Part shown: positions 33,180 to 44,055 of the stretch, piece by piece
Numbering within the stretch: position 1 is the stretch's first letter
Layout of the letters: each line of letters opens with the position of its first letter
The notes under the pieces: generated by a model
The model's database searches: none
The model's input: the letters and a program-made list of their open reading frames with translations, nothing else
What the model was told of the DNA's origin: nothing
NCBI GenBank assembly: GCA_037962975.1
Contig: CM075673.1
Coordinates: forward strand, 18,150,001-18,214,000
DNA length: 64,000 nucleotides
Source: Clitoria ternatea
Taxonomy: Eukaryota > Streptophyta > Magnoliopsida > Fabales > Fabaceae
Direction: 5' to 3'
Made by a program: the position numbers and the translations under genes

Positions 33180-36100
33180 TTTTGTTTTGCAGGTATGCCT
33201 CAAGGCAAGCAACACCCATTGGTACTTGGATAGCGGGTGTTCGAAGCATATGACGGGAGACATAACTAAATTTACATCATTCACTCCCAAACGAAAAGGA
33301 AGCGTCACATATGGAGACAACACTAAGGGAAGAATCCTAGGCATTGGAAATATTGGTAAGAACTCTTCCACATCCATAAGTGATGTATTGTATGTTGAAG
33401 GTCTCAAACATAATTTACTAAGCATAAGTCAATTATGTGACAAAGGATATAGAGTTTTATTTGAATCAAATTGTTGCATAATTGAACATAAGACCAATAA
33501 GGAAATTAAGTTTGTAGGCCAAAGAATTGATAATATTTACATGATTGATATGGATAGTTTGTCTACAAATGATGAACAATGCTTCATTTCAAAAGAGGAT
33601 GAAACATGGCTATGGCATAGAAGAATAGCTCATATACATGTAGACCACTTGAACAAACTTGTTTCTAAAGATTTAGTAATTGGTCTACCAAAGCTTAAAT
33701 TTGAAAATAGATTTTGTGATGCATGTCAAAAAGGAAAACAAGTAAAGGCATCTTTTCAATCCAAAAACATTGTTTCTACTCAAAGGCCTTTACAACTTTT
33801 GCACATGGACTTATTTGGACCATCCAAAATCAAAAGCTTTGGAGGGAATTACTATGGTCTAGTTATAGTAGATGACTATTCAAGATATACATGGACATTG
33901 TTTCTTGCTCATAAAAATGAAGCATATCATGCATTCAAGAAACTTGCAAGGATTATCCAAAATGAGCAAAACTCAAAAATTGCATCCATTAGAACCGATC
34001 ATGGGGGAGAATTTGAAAATCAATCTTTTGAAAAGTTTTGCGAAAAACATGGTATTAATCACAACTTCTCAGCTCCTAGAACTCCACAACAAAATGGAGT
34101 AGTTGAAAGAAAGAATAGATCTTTAGTGGAGCTTGCTAGAACCATGCTAAATGAAAACAATGTTGCAAAACATTTTTGGGCCGATGCGGTAAACACCGCG
34201 TGTTATGTTATGAATAGATGTTTGATAAGGCCTATTTTAAAGAAAACCCCCTATGAGCTTTACAAAGGTAGAAAACCCAACATTGCATACTTTCATATCT
34301 TTGGATGTAAATGTTTTGTGCTCAACAATGGAAAGGATAATCTAGGGAAGTTTGATGCAAAATCTGATGAGGCAATCTTCCTAGGATATTCTCAATCAAG
34401 TAAATGTTATAGAATTTTCAACAAACAAACAAATACCATTGAGGAATCTATTCATGTCAAATTTGATGAAAATAGCCATAACCCTCCGAGAAAGGAAGAT
34501 GTTGATGATCTTGTAGGTACCTTTCAAGAAATGAACTTACAAGACAAAGAAGAAGAAGTCAACAATGATGGAGGTGCAACACAAATTGAGAGACAACAAG
34601 ATTGGGTAACATTAAAAGATCATCCCTTGGACAAAATCATTGGAGAAATAACCAAAGGGGTAAGTACTCGAAACGCCATTAGAAATGCATGCAATCACTT
34701 GGCTTTTGTATCCCAAATAGAACCCAAGAATATTGACGAAGCCATTATTGATGAACATTGGATGTTGGCCATGCAAGAAGAGTTAAACCAATTTGAAAGA
34801 AATGAAGTTTGGGAACTTGTGCCAAGACCCAATGATCATCTAATAATAGGCACCAAATGGGTGTTTAGAAATAAGCTAGATGAAAACGGAATAATAACTA
34901 GAAACAAAGCCAGACTAGTAGCAAAGGGATACAACCAAGAAGAAGGAATAGACTATGAAGAAACATATGCTCCCGTAGCTAGGTTAGAAGCCATCAGATT
35001 ATTGCTAGCCTTTGCATGTTGTATGGATTTCAAATTGTATCAAATGGATGTCAAAAGTGCGTTCTTAAACGGCTACATTCAAGAAGAAGTTTATGTAGAT
35101 CAACCTCCCGGTTTTGAAAATCATAAATTTCCAAACCATGTTTTCAAATTGAGAAAAGCCTTATATGGTTTGAAGCAAGCTCCAAGAGCTTGGTATGAGA
35201 GATTAAGCAAATTTCTTTTAGAACACAACTTTGAAAGAGGAAAGGTTGATACTACATTGTTTATAAAACGCAAACAAAATGACATCCTCTTGGTACAGAT
35301 TTATGTAGATGACATAATATTTGGTGCTACTAATGAAAATCTTTGTCAAGAATTTGCCAAGATTATGCAGAATGAGTTTGAAATGTCCTTGATGGGAGAA
35401 CTCACCTTCTTCCTTGGACTACAAATAAAACAAGCCATTGATGGAACGTTCATTAGCCAAACCAAATACTGTAAGGAACTACTTAAAAGGTTTGGAATGG
35501 ACAAGGCAAATGAGATAGCTACACCAATGAGCACATCCTGCTATCTAGACAAAGACGAAAAAGGTAAGGACATTGAAATCACCAAATATCGAGGTATGAT
35601 TGGATCCTTACTATATTTAACTGCGAGTAGACCTGATATTATGTTTGCGGTATGTATGTGTGCTAGATATCAAGCATGTCCCAAAGAATCACATTTGACT
35701 GCCGTAAAAAGGATTTTGAAATATCTTGTGGGTACTCAAAGTGTTGGTTTATGGTATCCCAAAGGCGTTGAATGTAATCTTTTAGGATATTCTGATTCCG
35801 ACTTTGCGGGGTGTAAGCTTGATAGAAAAAGCACTAGTGGTACATGCCATTTGCTTGGTAGTTCCCTTGTTTCTTGGCATAGCAAGAAACAAGCAAGTGT
35901 TGCATTGTCAACAGCTGAGGCAGAATATGTAGCAGCTGGTAGTTGTTGTGCTCAAATTCTTTGGATGAGACAACAACTTCTTGATTTTGGTATTACCTTG
36001 AATAAAGTCCCCATTAAATGTGATAATACAAGTGCCATTAACATCTCCAAAAATCCAGTAATGCACTCTAGAACCAAACACATTGAGATTAGGCATCACT

Positions 36101-36255
36101 TTATTAGAGATCATGTGTTAAAAGGGGATTGTGTACTTGAACATGTAGAAACTTCTAAGCAACTAGCTGATATTTTCACAAAACCCTTGGCTAGAGAGCA
36201 ATTCATTCACATAAGAAGAGAATTAGGCATTCTTGACATGTCCAATTGTGTTTGA
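33175..36255 (+). CDS. copia pol: protease, integrase, reverse transcriptase, RNase H
   Basis: The frame opens at 33175 without an ATG near its start. Protease has active site YLDSGCSKHMTG. Integrase has the H-H-C-C zinc region (LWHRRIAHIH, FCDACQKGKQ) and core D-D-E (LLHMDLFGP, RTDHGGEFEN, TPQQNGVVERKNR). RT shows RNKARLVAKGYNQEEGIDYE, QMDVKSAFLNGYIQEEVYVD and the catalytic YVDD. RNase H shows YSDSDFAGC, TAEAEYVAAGSC and KCDNTSAI. The whole 1,022-residue frame is open with all catalytic motifs present. It needs gag-frame translation plus a +1 shift, or a spliced RNA, to be made; a TTTTGCAG splice-acceptor-like site lies at 33185-33192. Confidence 0.94.
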   Translation, partial: NDFVLQVCLKASNTHWYLDSGCSKHMTGDITKFTSFTPKRKGSVTYGDNTKGRILGIGNIGKNSSTSISDVLYVEGLKHNLLSISQLCDKGYRVLFESNCCIIEHKTNKEIKFVGQRIDNIYMIDMDSLSTNDEQCFISKEDETWLWHRRIAHIHVDHLNKLVSKDLVIGLPKLKFENRFCDACQKGKQVKASFQSKNIVSTQRPLQLLHMDLFGPSKIKSFGGNYYGLVIVDDYSRYTWTLFLAHKNEAYHAFKKLARIIQNEQNSKIASIRTDHGGEFENQSFEKFCEKHGINHNFSAPRTPQQNGVVERKNRSLVELARTMLNENNVAKHFWADAVNTACYVMNRCLIRPILKKTPYELYKGRKPNIAYFHIFGCKCFVLNNGKDNLGKFDAKSDEAIFLGYSQSSKCYRIFNKQTNTIEESIHVKFDENSHNPPRKEDVDDLVGTFQEMNLQDKEEEVNNDGGATQIERQQDWVTLKDHPLDKIIGEITKGVSTRNAIRNACNHLAFVSQIEPKNIDEAIIDEHWMLAMQEELNQFERNEVWELVPRPNDHLIIGTKWVFRNKLDENGIITRNKARLVAKGYNQEEGIDYEETYAPVARLEAIRLLLAFACCMDFKLYQMDVKSAFLNGYIQEEVYVDQPPGFENHKFPNHVFKLRKALYGLKQAPRAWYERLSKFLLEHNFERGKVDTTLFIKRKQNDILLVQIYVDDIIFGATNENLCQEFAKIMQNEFEMSLMGELTFFLGLQIKQAIDGTFISQTKYCKELLKRFGMDKANEIATPMSTSCYLDKDEKGKDIEITKYRGMIGSLLYLTASRPDIMFAVCMCARYQACPKESHLTAVKRILKYLVGTQSVGLWYPKGVECNLLGYSDSDFAGCKLDRKSTSGTCHLLGSSLVSWHSKKQASVALSTAEAEYVAAGSCCAQILWMRQQLLDFGITLNKVPIKCDNTSAINISKNPVMHSRTKHIEIRHHFIRDHVLKGDCVLEHVETSKQLADIFTKPLAREQFIHIRRELGILDMSNCV

Positions 36256-36344
36256 ATACTTTGTTGAATGGCATAATGCATGATATACATCACATTTCAT
36301 GTTTGGAACCTTGCTGTTTGATATATTTGAAGTTTTTGACTCCA

Positions 36345-36680
36345 TAATCGATTACATTGTTAATCCCAATCGATTACTAAGCTTCTGTTTCGAAGGTAAT
36401 CGATTAGAACTCACCCATAATCGATTACAATCATTCTGTTTTCAAGATAATCGATTATACATTATCCATAATCGATTACGAAGCTTCTGTTTCAAGTTCA
36501 AAACGTTTCCTCTTCTTCATAATCGATTACCACATTGCCCCAATCGATTAGGACGATTCTGTTTCTAAACTAATCGATTACCATAAGCCTCTAATCGATT
36601 ACCCTCTGCACAAAACGTTTGAAATTCCCCAGAAACAGTGATCTAATCGATTACCACCTGCCATGTAATCGATTAGTATG
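36345..36680 (+). repeat. Array of 12 ATCGATTA motifs between pol and the downstream ORF
   Basis: The palindrome-centred motif AATCGATTA(C/G) occurs 12 times in about 335 bases, spaced roughly 20-40 bases apart. The same motif fills U3 of both LTRs. The DNA between motifs differs, so the motif itself, not a longer unit, is repeated. Confidence 0.88.
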
Positions 36681-36906
36681 TGTTCTGATGGGTCAAAACT
36701 CCAATTTCCTAGGCTCACTCGAAACTCTCCCTCTCTTAACTCACTTCACTCCTTCCTAAACTCTCTTTCCTCCTTCCTAAACCTAATTTTCAACTATAAA
36801 TAACCCCTCATTCACCTTCTCATCTCACACTACCTCCTTTCTCCCAAATCTCTCAAAACTCTCTAGCACTCATCTCTCTTCATCTCCTCTTTTAGCATTT
36901 TTCACC

Positions 36907-38028
36907 ATGTCTTCCTCAAGGAATGTCAAAAGGGCTAGGTCCTCTGCTGCTCAAGCTCATAATCCCCTTGACTTCTCAAGGTTTTTCTCTTCTCCTAGAG
37001 ACCTTCAGAACTTTATGAAAAATTTTTCTAAAAAGGAGATTATGACCCCTCACTACACCATAGCTGACACCTTTGACAACCCAAGCCTTACCTTCACCCA
37101 AAGCCTCAACCACTACAACCTCTTCCCCTTCCTATCCCTCAAAGAAGAAGAATACTATCCTGAGCTTATGAGAGTATTCTACTGCAACCTCCGCCTTGTC
37201 AATGGGATGGTTGAATCCAAAGTGAAAAACACCACCATCAAACTCTCCAATGCCCAGTTTGCAGAGATTTCCAAACTGCCCCTCAACAATGCTGACTTTG
37301 ATGGAGGCGAACCCGAGGATGAATGGGGCTTCAATGCTCTTACTGCTCGCCAATCTTTATGGAAAGCTGACCGTCCAAGGAGCAACCACAAACTAGTTGG
37401 CCACTTGACCATGAACAACCGCCTGCTCCACTTCTTCTTGGTCAAGATGATTGTTCCCCGTGGTGGGAACTATGCTCTGGTTGAAGAGGATGATGTCCTC
37501 TTAATGTGGGCCATGCTGAACCACAAAGAGATCAACTGGGTTTAGTTGATCAAGTTCCACATGCGCCATGCCAAGGACCAACAAAAGCTCCCCTATGGTA
37601 TCCTCCTCACCAAAATTTTCAAATTCTGTGGAGTAGACTTAGCAGGGGAACTCTCTGAGAAAGTGCCCCCTAGAGCTTGCATTGGCACCCATCACCTCAC
37701 CAAAATGGGTCTTGTTTTCACCAATGGAGCATGGTACTCACGCATGGAGGGCGTTTATGCCAACATTCCCTTCCAAGCTCCTGCTGAAGAAGCACCTGCT
37801 CCTCCTCCTTCTCCACCTCAACCACAAGCTGCAGCCTCTTCACCTGCCCCACAAGTTGACCCTTTTGCATCTCTCTACGCTCATCTTGATCGCTGCTTCG
37901 ATCGTCTTGAGAACTCCCTCCAAGAGTTTTCCATGACCGAGCAGCAACATTTTGAGATGATGCAGCAGCGCTATGAGGAGCTGGCTCACCAAATTGCAGA
38001 AATTCGCTTCTTCAACCCGGATAATTAG
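36907..38028 (+). pseudogene. Envelope-like third ORF of the copia element (one in-frame stop)
   Basis: The ATG at 36907 (MSSSRNVKRARSSAAQ) begins a 373-residue frame broken only by TAG at 37543-37545, after HKEINWV. The N-terminal part (DFSRFFSSPRDLQNFMKNF, TIKLSNAQFAEISKLPLN, LVGHLTMNNRLLHFFLVKMI) resembles the plant transposon protein family often annotated in this position. A Pro/Ala-rich linker and a C-terminal coiled coil (FDRLENSLQEFSMTEQQHFE) follow. SIRE elements have an envelope-like ORF here, but I see no signal peptide or transmembrane helix, so an envelope role is doubtful for this protein. The stop could be decay or readthrough. Confidence 0.78.
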
Positions 38029-38539
38029 ATTTTCTGTTTAGTGATGTTCTGTTGGTTCCTTGTTTTATTTTCTGAATTATGAATCATTTTACTTCTTGTA
38101 TTTCCCTTTGTTATTTAATTCAATAAAAGTATCTTATTTGAGGTTATATAATTTCTCTTCACTGCTCCAATTGTTTTTGATGATTATAAAGGGGGAGAAG
38201 AATAGATGTTCATATGTCGGATAATGCTCTGATACAAAATATGAACAATTCTGAATATGCTCTGATAATATGCTCTGATAATATGGATAATCGATGCCTT
38301 GTTAACAATTTGCAAAATCTTATCTGTGTGTTAAACTCTTTTTGATAGGGGGAGAATTATAGATAAGAGATAATAAACAATGGATAAAATGAGTAAAGAC
38401 ATTGGCTGCTGAATTGGTTTTTGAAAATTGTCATCTGCTATTTGAAAAAGAGATAATGTAGCAGAGTTGTTTTTGCAAAAGATAAGCCTATATTATTTAA
38501 ACTAACAACCCTCAAGAGATGAACATAGTTGTCATCATC

Positions 38540-38553
38540 AAAAAGGGGGAGAA
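38540..38553 (+). promoter_or_regulatory. Polypurine tract of the copia element
   Basis: AAAAAGGGGGAGAA abuts the 3' LTR and would prime plus-strand DNA. Near copies occur at 38188-38200 and 38347-38356. Confidence 0.88.
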
Positions 38554-39984
38554 TGTGTTTGAATATGTTAACAGGTCCAAAAGATGTGCAAGGATTTTGA
38601 TAATGACAAGTACTCTTGAAGAAACAATGCAAAAACAAAGACATGAAATCAAAATTGAAGAAACAGCGAAGCTAATCGATTAGGCCATAGATGCTAATCG
38701 ATTAGAAGCTTTCTGTCTTGGAAGAAATTGCATCAGAGTTGAAGATAATCGATTAAGGAAGCCACACAATCGATTAGATACTCACTGGAATTAAGATAAT
38801 CGATTGCACACTTGAGACTAATCGATTACAACAATCAAAAATGGAATTAAATGCATCAGGCACACATGCTAATCGATTAAGAGAGCCATATAATCGATTA
38901 GGAAGCCACTGGAATTCAAGGTAATCGATTGCAAGACATGCTAATCGATTAGGATGCTGCGAAGACAAATTAAATGCATCAGGTACAAGATGCTAATCGA
39001 TTACAGGTAATGAGATAATCGATTAGGAAGTCTCTGACTTGAAGCTAATCGATTACAACGCGAGGGTGTAATCGATTACGCTAGTGGAAAATCAGATTTA
39101 AGTGGGAAACCAGGTCATGTCTCCACCATTCTTCAAATTTCCACTAACTGCAACGGCTATGAGGGACTAGGGCACTCTTCAACAGCAATCTTAGGTCTAT
39201 AAATTGAAGAGGAAGACAAGCACAAAAAAAATAACCAAGTAGCAACAATTCATAGCTCTATTTTGTGCTTTGTAAGCCTATCTCTTGCTTTTTTGTGCTT
39301 TCAATTGTATATCCTCTCATCTTGAGAGATTAGAATTTGGAGAGCTTTTCACTTGTATATCTGCTCTATTAAGAGAGTATATTGATTGTAAACACAAACT
39401 CCAAACACACAAAGTTATTCACTCTAGGTTGAGTGGTTGTTCACTCTAGGATTGAGTGGTTACAAAGGTTGTGGACTCAACCTTTGGGATATTGTGAGAT
39501 TGAGAGATTGGGTGGGTTGCCCTTATACTTGTGAGGATTGGGTTCTTGAGTGTGGGACACTAGGAAGCCGCAATTGCTCAAAGTTGTATCTCTAGTCTAC
39601 AATAGTGGAAAATCCTCTAAGTGGGTTGCTTAGAGGCGAGACGTACACCGGATTGGGTGGAACTCGTTACATCGGTTTGCAAGCTTCTCTTCCTTACTCT
39701 TTTACTTCCATACATTGCATATCTGTTGATTGGTATTGTTTGGTTGAGAAGAACATACTTGAACTTGCTTAATTTGCTATACTTTAGATATTGCACACCA
39801 AGTGTTTGCTATATTGCCTCAACAACACTTACCTCTTGTAGTGCATTGCATATCATTGTTACTTGCTTTCACTTGCATAATCTCATAAACTTGGTTATAG
39901 AAATCAATTTTAAAGGCATTCCAAGCAAAAGTTTTATAACTCAATTCACCCCCCCTCTTGAGTATTGAGGCCACTTGAACAACA
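38554..39984 (+). repeat. 3' LTR of the copia element
   Basis: Aligns to the 5' LTR at a constant offset of 8535 with three A/G differences found by eye. The TATA box is at 39198-39204. It is followed by the target duplication CCAAA. Confidence 0.95.
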
Positions 39985-39989
39985 CCAAA

Positions 39990-40156
39990 GGGTTGAGGGG
40001 CTTAGACGATCCACCAACACTTAATAAAGCTCCCCAACCAACATCTTCCTCGGTATCTGAATCCGCCATTAATAACTCATCATCTTTGCAAGGATCACTA
40101 CCCTCTACCTCAGACGGTAAATTATAATAAGAATCCTCGTCTGACAAATAATTCAT
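39990..40156 (-). pseudogene. MULE transposase, first exon (cut off by the copia insertion)
   Basis: The ATG at 40156 opens an acidic N-terminus (MNYLSDEDSYYNLPSEVEGS, then MADSDTEEDVGWGALL), typical of MULE transposases before the DNA-binding domain. It runs into the copia target duplication at 39985-39989. The continuation is at 30018 and leftward. There a GTAAATTATT donor follows at once and an acceptor lies before 29850, so the insertion is at or next to an exon-intron boundary. Confidence 0.68.
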
Positions 40157-40240
40157 ATTGAATAATTTAGAAATACAAAAAATGAATTCTTGTAATTGTG
40201 TGAGCTCTGTTGAATGCGTTTGAGAAAATATGGGAATGGG

Positions 40241-40247
40241 TTTTATA
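40241..40247 (-). promoter_or_regulatory. TATA box of the MULE transposase
   Basis: The minus strand reads TATAAAA 85 bases before the ATG at 40156, leaving a 5' UTR of about 60 nt. Confidence 0.5.
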
Positions 40248-40486
40248 GTGCATGTGGTGCCTTACGAAAGTGCACCACAGAATGTGTGTCGTATGGTGGA
40301 AATGCACCATCCATTGTGTCGCATGTATAGTGTACACCATAAGGAGAGAAGTCGTATGGCCAATGTACACCACAGGGGTGTAGTAGCTCTCATTAGTGAC
40401 ACAGCCACGTGTCAACTTGTGGTTATGTCTCCTTCGCCATTAGCGACACCAATGTCGCCTCCTCCTTTAGCGACACACAATATGAT

Positions 40487-40516
40487 CCTAGACACAAAAT
40501 TTCCCTGGAAAGAGCC
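40487..40516 (-). repeat. Right terminal inverted repeat of the MULE
   Basis: Inverted partner of 24057-24087 with about 70% identity. Nearby GTGCACCA/TGTACACC-type repeats and GCGACA motifs are typical subterminal clutter of MULEs. Confidence 0.65.
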
Positions 40517-40518
40517 CC

Positions 40519-41339
40519 AGATTCGTAATTTTCTTCCTACAGGGCTCTATTAATAAAAAAACCCTAAAAAGGAAGAACTAGAAATGGATAAGAACTAGAA
40601 ATGGATAACGTAATAAGTAGGCATGTTCATAAGGCCCGTCATATTTTTAAGATTAAAAAAATATAAAACCTGTTCGTCATTGGTGGTGAGGTGTTTGTTT
40701 CGCCTTTGTAAAAGCACTCCATGAACACTGCAAAAGAATTTGGAGTGTCACCTTAACCCACTCACAGTATTCCATTTTTATGCAACAGAACGAAACCCAC
40801 CCTCCTTGCACAATAACTGTGTGTTGACTGATGACAGATATGGTGTCTAGTGTGTGCAAAGCATTCTCATGCATAGCTTGTACCTCTTTCCAATCAAACG
40901 AATTGATAGGGAGAAATGAATATATAAATTAAATAGTAGAAACTCACATCATTACATCATTAGTCATCACCACCTAACGAATTAACATAAAAGTCTATGT
41001 TTATTTTATTTTTAAATTGTTTGGTAGTTCTGGTTTCCAATTATGTAATTATACCAATTTTAAAAATAATTGGTATAATAAATACTCTATACACCGGTAA
41101 TAAAATTATTTGATATAATTTAAAAATAAACATGAATTTAAAATTGATCTAAAATTTTTTATCCTTTTTCAAGTAGACAATGTTGTCCCTCTTCTTTAAA
41201 AAGCTAGGTAATTGTTTTTGGTTATTTAATGATGATAGATATTTAGATGAATTCATAGGATAAACAATGATATAATTTATTGACCACCAAATTGATGTAC
41301 AAATAGAAAAATAAGATAATTCACATCATTTCACAACTA
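40519..41339. other. Intergenic DNA with a small palindromic element
   Basis: At about 40993-41148 TATGTTTATTTTATTTTTAA and AATTTAAAAATAAACATG form an inverted pair, with an inner palindrome ATTATACCAATT/AATTGGTATAAT. It is a likely MITE or foldback remnant. No gene is seen. Confidence 0.4.
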
Positions 41340-42001
41340 ACTCTTTATAAGAATAATATTTGACTCTCTAGTATCCAGCTACTAATTTGGATCAGCCATC
41401 AACTGAGGGTCCTCCCGACCACCCGTGAACCCTACCTGGTTCACTCAGCCCAACCTGGCTCCCCACCTCCCGCTGGGTCCTACTTAACCACTAGGTAGCT
41501 CAATTAGGCCACACTCGACCACGAGAGCCAAAACGAGGGGTAAATATACCAATCATCTGCCCACACCATATAATAATCGCATATAACACATTATGTATCC
41601 ATATCAACAATATACATTTCTCAATAATTCACCCCAGCACTACGACCATCAATCTAGGATCATATTTAAGCCACTTAGGTGCTTTAACAACTTTTCTTTC
41701 TCAAATCATCAACTCTTAATTCATCACATAATTTATAAATCATCATCATTTTAATTCATCATTATGCATCAACATGTAATCATAATCATCTAACATATTT
41801 ATATCATTTACTATCACATAATAAACTCCCATTGTTATCATGCATTTAAAACACTAAATTATCAACCATATGGTGCCAGACTCACATCATCAAAATATTC
41901 ATTATATCTACATTACTCATAAATTCATTACTTATCCACACCATTTAATTAAATACACACATAGATGTATCTACATACACTTTGATATAGAATTTGATAT
42001 C
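41340..42001. repeat. Decayed gypsy-type LTR, left arm (family of 42007-45183)
   Basis: The block at 41370-41560 (CTAGTATCC, CACCCGTGAACCC, CCACTAGGTAGCTCAA, ACGAGAGCCAAAACGAGGGG) matches 43495-43680 inside the solo LTR and 55945-56125. The arm is cut by the insertion at 42007 and appears to continue at 45189. Confidence 0.6.
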
Positions 42002-43807
42002 CTTAATGTGACATCCCTCCTTAAATAATATTTATTTTTCATCCAATTTATCGATTTTTCACAATAAATTTTTCACGTTTCTAATAATTAAATTACATCA
42101 TCAAAAAAAAATGTATCTTATAAAAATTACCCAAATTATAATTTAAATAAACAATCTATAATCCTCAAAATCATTTAAATTGAAGAAAACTCAAAACCTA
42201 AAACAGGGGTCTGACGCTACGCACCAGCCCCACGCTAGGCGTGAGTGTTCATTCGTAGCCCTGGCGCTGAGCGCCAGGCTGAAGCTACGCGTGGGCTTAT
42301 CAGTGACAGCACCTGATGCTGTCATACATTTTAGGCCTTTTGGCCAACTACTCACTTATCTAGTTAACCCATATCAAGTCCAATTGCCACGAAAGTTTAT
42401 GGCCCATATATTTTCCCCATTCTGAAACTATTGGCAATGTTCGTTTGCCAAAATTCCAACATATGCTCAAATTATGCAAGAAATACAACTTAACCACTTT
42501 ATGTGAAACACTCTTGCACCAAACACCCTAAATGATTCTCAAATGACCCTAGGTCAATATACACTACTTTTAAATATTTTCATGAGCCTATTAATACCTT
42601 GCAAAGGTATTGAAACTCACCGAAACTCAAATTCACCTATCCAGTTTCTCAAAGTCATAGGGATGACTACTAGTTCAAATCTCTAAATATATTTGATTCA
42701 TCAATATAACATTCAATCATCTCAAGCAACCATTACAGCACACATACACCCACAGAACCTGCATATAATGCATGATTTGCTACAGTATGGCTCTATGCCA
42801 TAACCATAATCATCCAACAGTACCTGGTCATCACGCATGCATAATATGTAATGGCTCAATGCCATTACCTAATCACATCACCCAAACCACAAACATATTA
42901 TACTATGCATAAGTTCACACTCCCACAGATTTACACACATATCCACCTATATATACCAATGGCTCAGTGCCATTAGTCATCATAAATGAGTAACAACAAC
43001 ACATACTTATGCAAGTCTACAAGATAATAAATTCACATATAAATATATACAAGATATACATTCCAAACTCCTCTGGCATTACTCCTTGCTCATTTTTGTA
43101 CTGGTTTCCGCAGCATCCGCAACATCCTTGGGTTCATCCACTGTGAATATAAAGTAAGGGTGAGTATCTATCACAAAAATGATACAACTACATAATCAGA
43201 GTTGATATCACCTGAAGAACCTCATTCTCCTGTTTGGGTTATTGATCCCCTAAACTTTCCTTATATGGACCAAACATATCATAATCCATCATAATCATCA
43301 TAAATTCATTCTATTCACATCATAACAAATATCTCACAATATCGAGATGAATTAATTATAAGCACCCATGATTAATCAAATCATTTCACAATTCATTATT
43401 TCAATCATATCATTATCATATCAATGCAATAATCTGCATATCAGTCAAGGAGTGTAAATCACAACTGACTCTCATATACATCAGACACCTAGTATCCGGA
43501 TACTAACGAATCAGCCACCAGCTGGGAGTCCACCGACATCCCGTGAACACATCCTGGTTCACCGAGCCCGGTATCATAAACCGTCTCCCCACCTCAACCA
43601 CTGGATCTCTTCCTGGATCACTGGGTAGCTCAACTGGGCCTCTACATGGACCACGGGAGCCAAAAGCGAGGGGTAATCTATACCGAATGGCTGTTTACAA
43701 CACATATCATGCATATACAGCATATCACAATATATCTCATCATATACACGTTATTCATTTTAAATCATGAATATACCTTATACAATCATTAAATGATTTT
43801 GGCATAC

Positions 43808-44055
43808 AAGTCATCTCACAACATAAGAATCACATCTCAGCATAAAAGCCACATCTCAACATAAAAACCACATTTCTTGGCATAAGAGCCATATCTCAAT
43901 ATAAACACCATATATCTCAGCATAAAAGCTATATCTCGGCATAAAAGCCACATCTCGGCATAAAAGCCACATCTCGGCATAAAAGCCACATATCGGCATA
44001 AAAGCCACATCTCTCGGCATAAAAGCCACATCTCTCGGCATAAAAGCCATATCTC
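43808..44055 (+). repeat. Tandem array, 19-21 bp unit
   Basis: The unit CATAAAAGCCACATCTCGG, with variants carrying an extra CT, is repeated about twelve times and decays towards the left end. Opposite-strand frames across it are by-products of the array. Confidence 0.85.

Larger units (their letters stand above)
30019..39984 (+). mobile_element. Full-length SIRE-like Ty1/copia retrotransposon
   Basis: The two LTRs are both 1431 bp. The target duplication CCAAA lies at 30014-30018 and 39985-39989. The primer site for initiator tRNA-Met is at 31452-31463, followed by gag, pol in copia order, an extra ORF after pol, and a polypurine tract at 38540-38553. Two CCHC knuckles in gag and an extra ORF downstream of pol point to the SIRE/Maximus lineage. 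Only three LTR differences were found (30131, 30296 and 31365 against their counterparts, all A/G), so the insertion is recent. Confidence 0.95.
24057..40518. mobile_element. Mutator-like element (MULE) with two convergent genes, split by a copia insertion
   Basis: Diverged terminal inverted repeats bound the unit (24057-24087 and 40487-40516). Inside are a PMD gene on + (25343-27614) and a MULE transposase on -. Their 3' ends are about 200 bp apart. The 9966-bp copia element at 30019-39984 sits in the transposase gene. Without it the MULE is about 6.5 kb, a normal size. Both genes carry stops or frameshifts. A 9-bp target duplication could not be matched. Confidence 0.78.

Noticed and set aside
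24057..40518. 9-bp target duplication of the MULE
   Set aside because: The bases next to the two terminal repeats (around ACAGAGATA and CCAGATTCG) do not match well enough to claim one.
43808..44055. Regular short repeats resembling a CRISPR array
   Set aside because: Units are 19-21 bp head-to-tail without unique spacers, inside a plant LTR.
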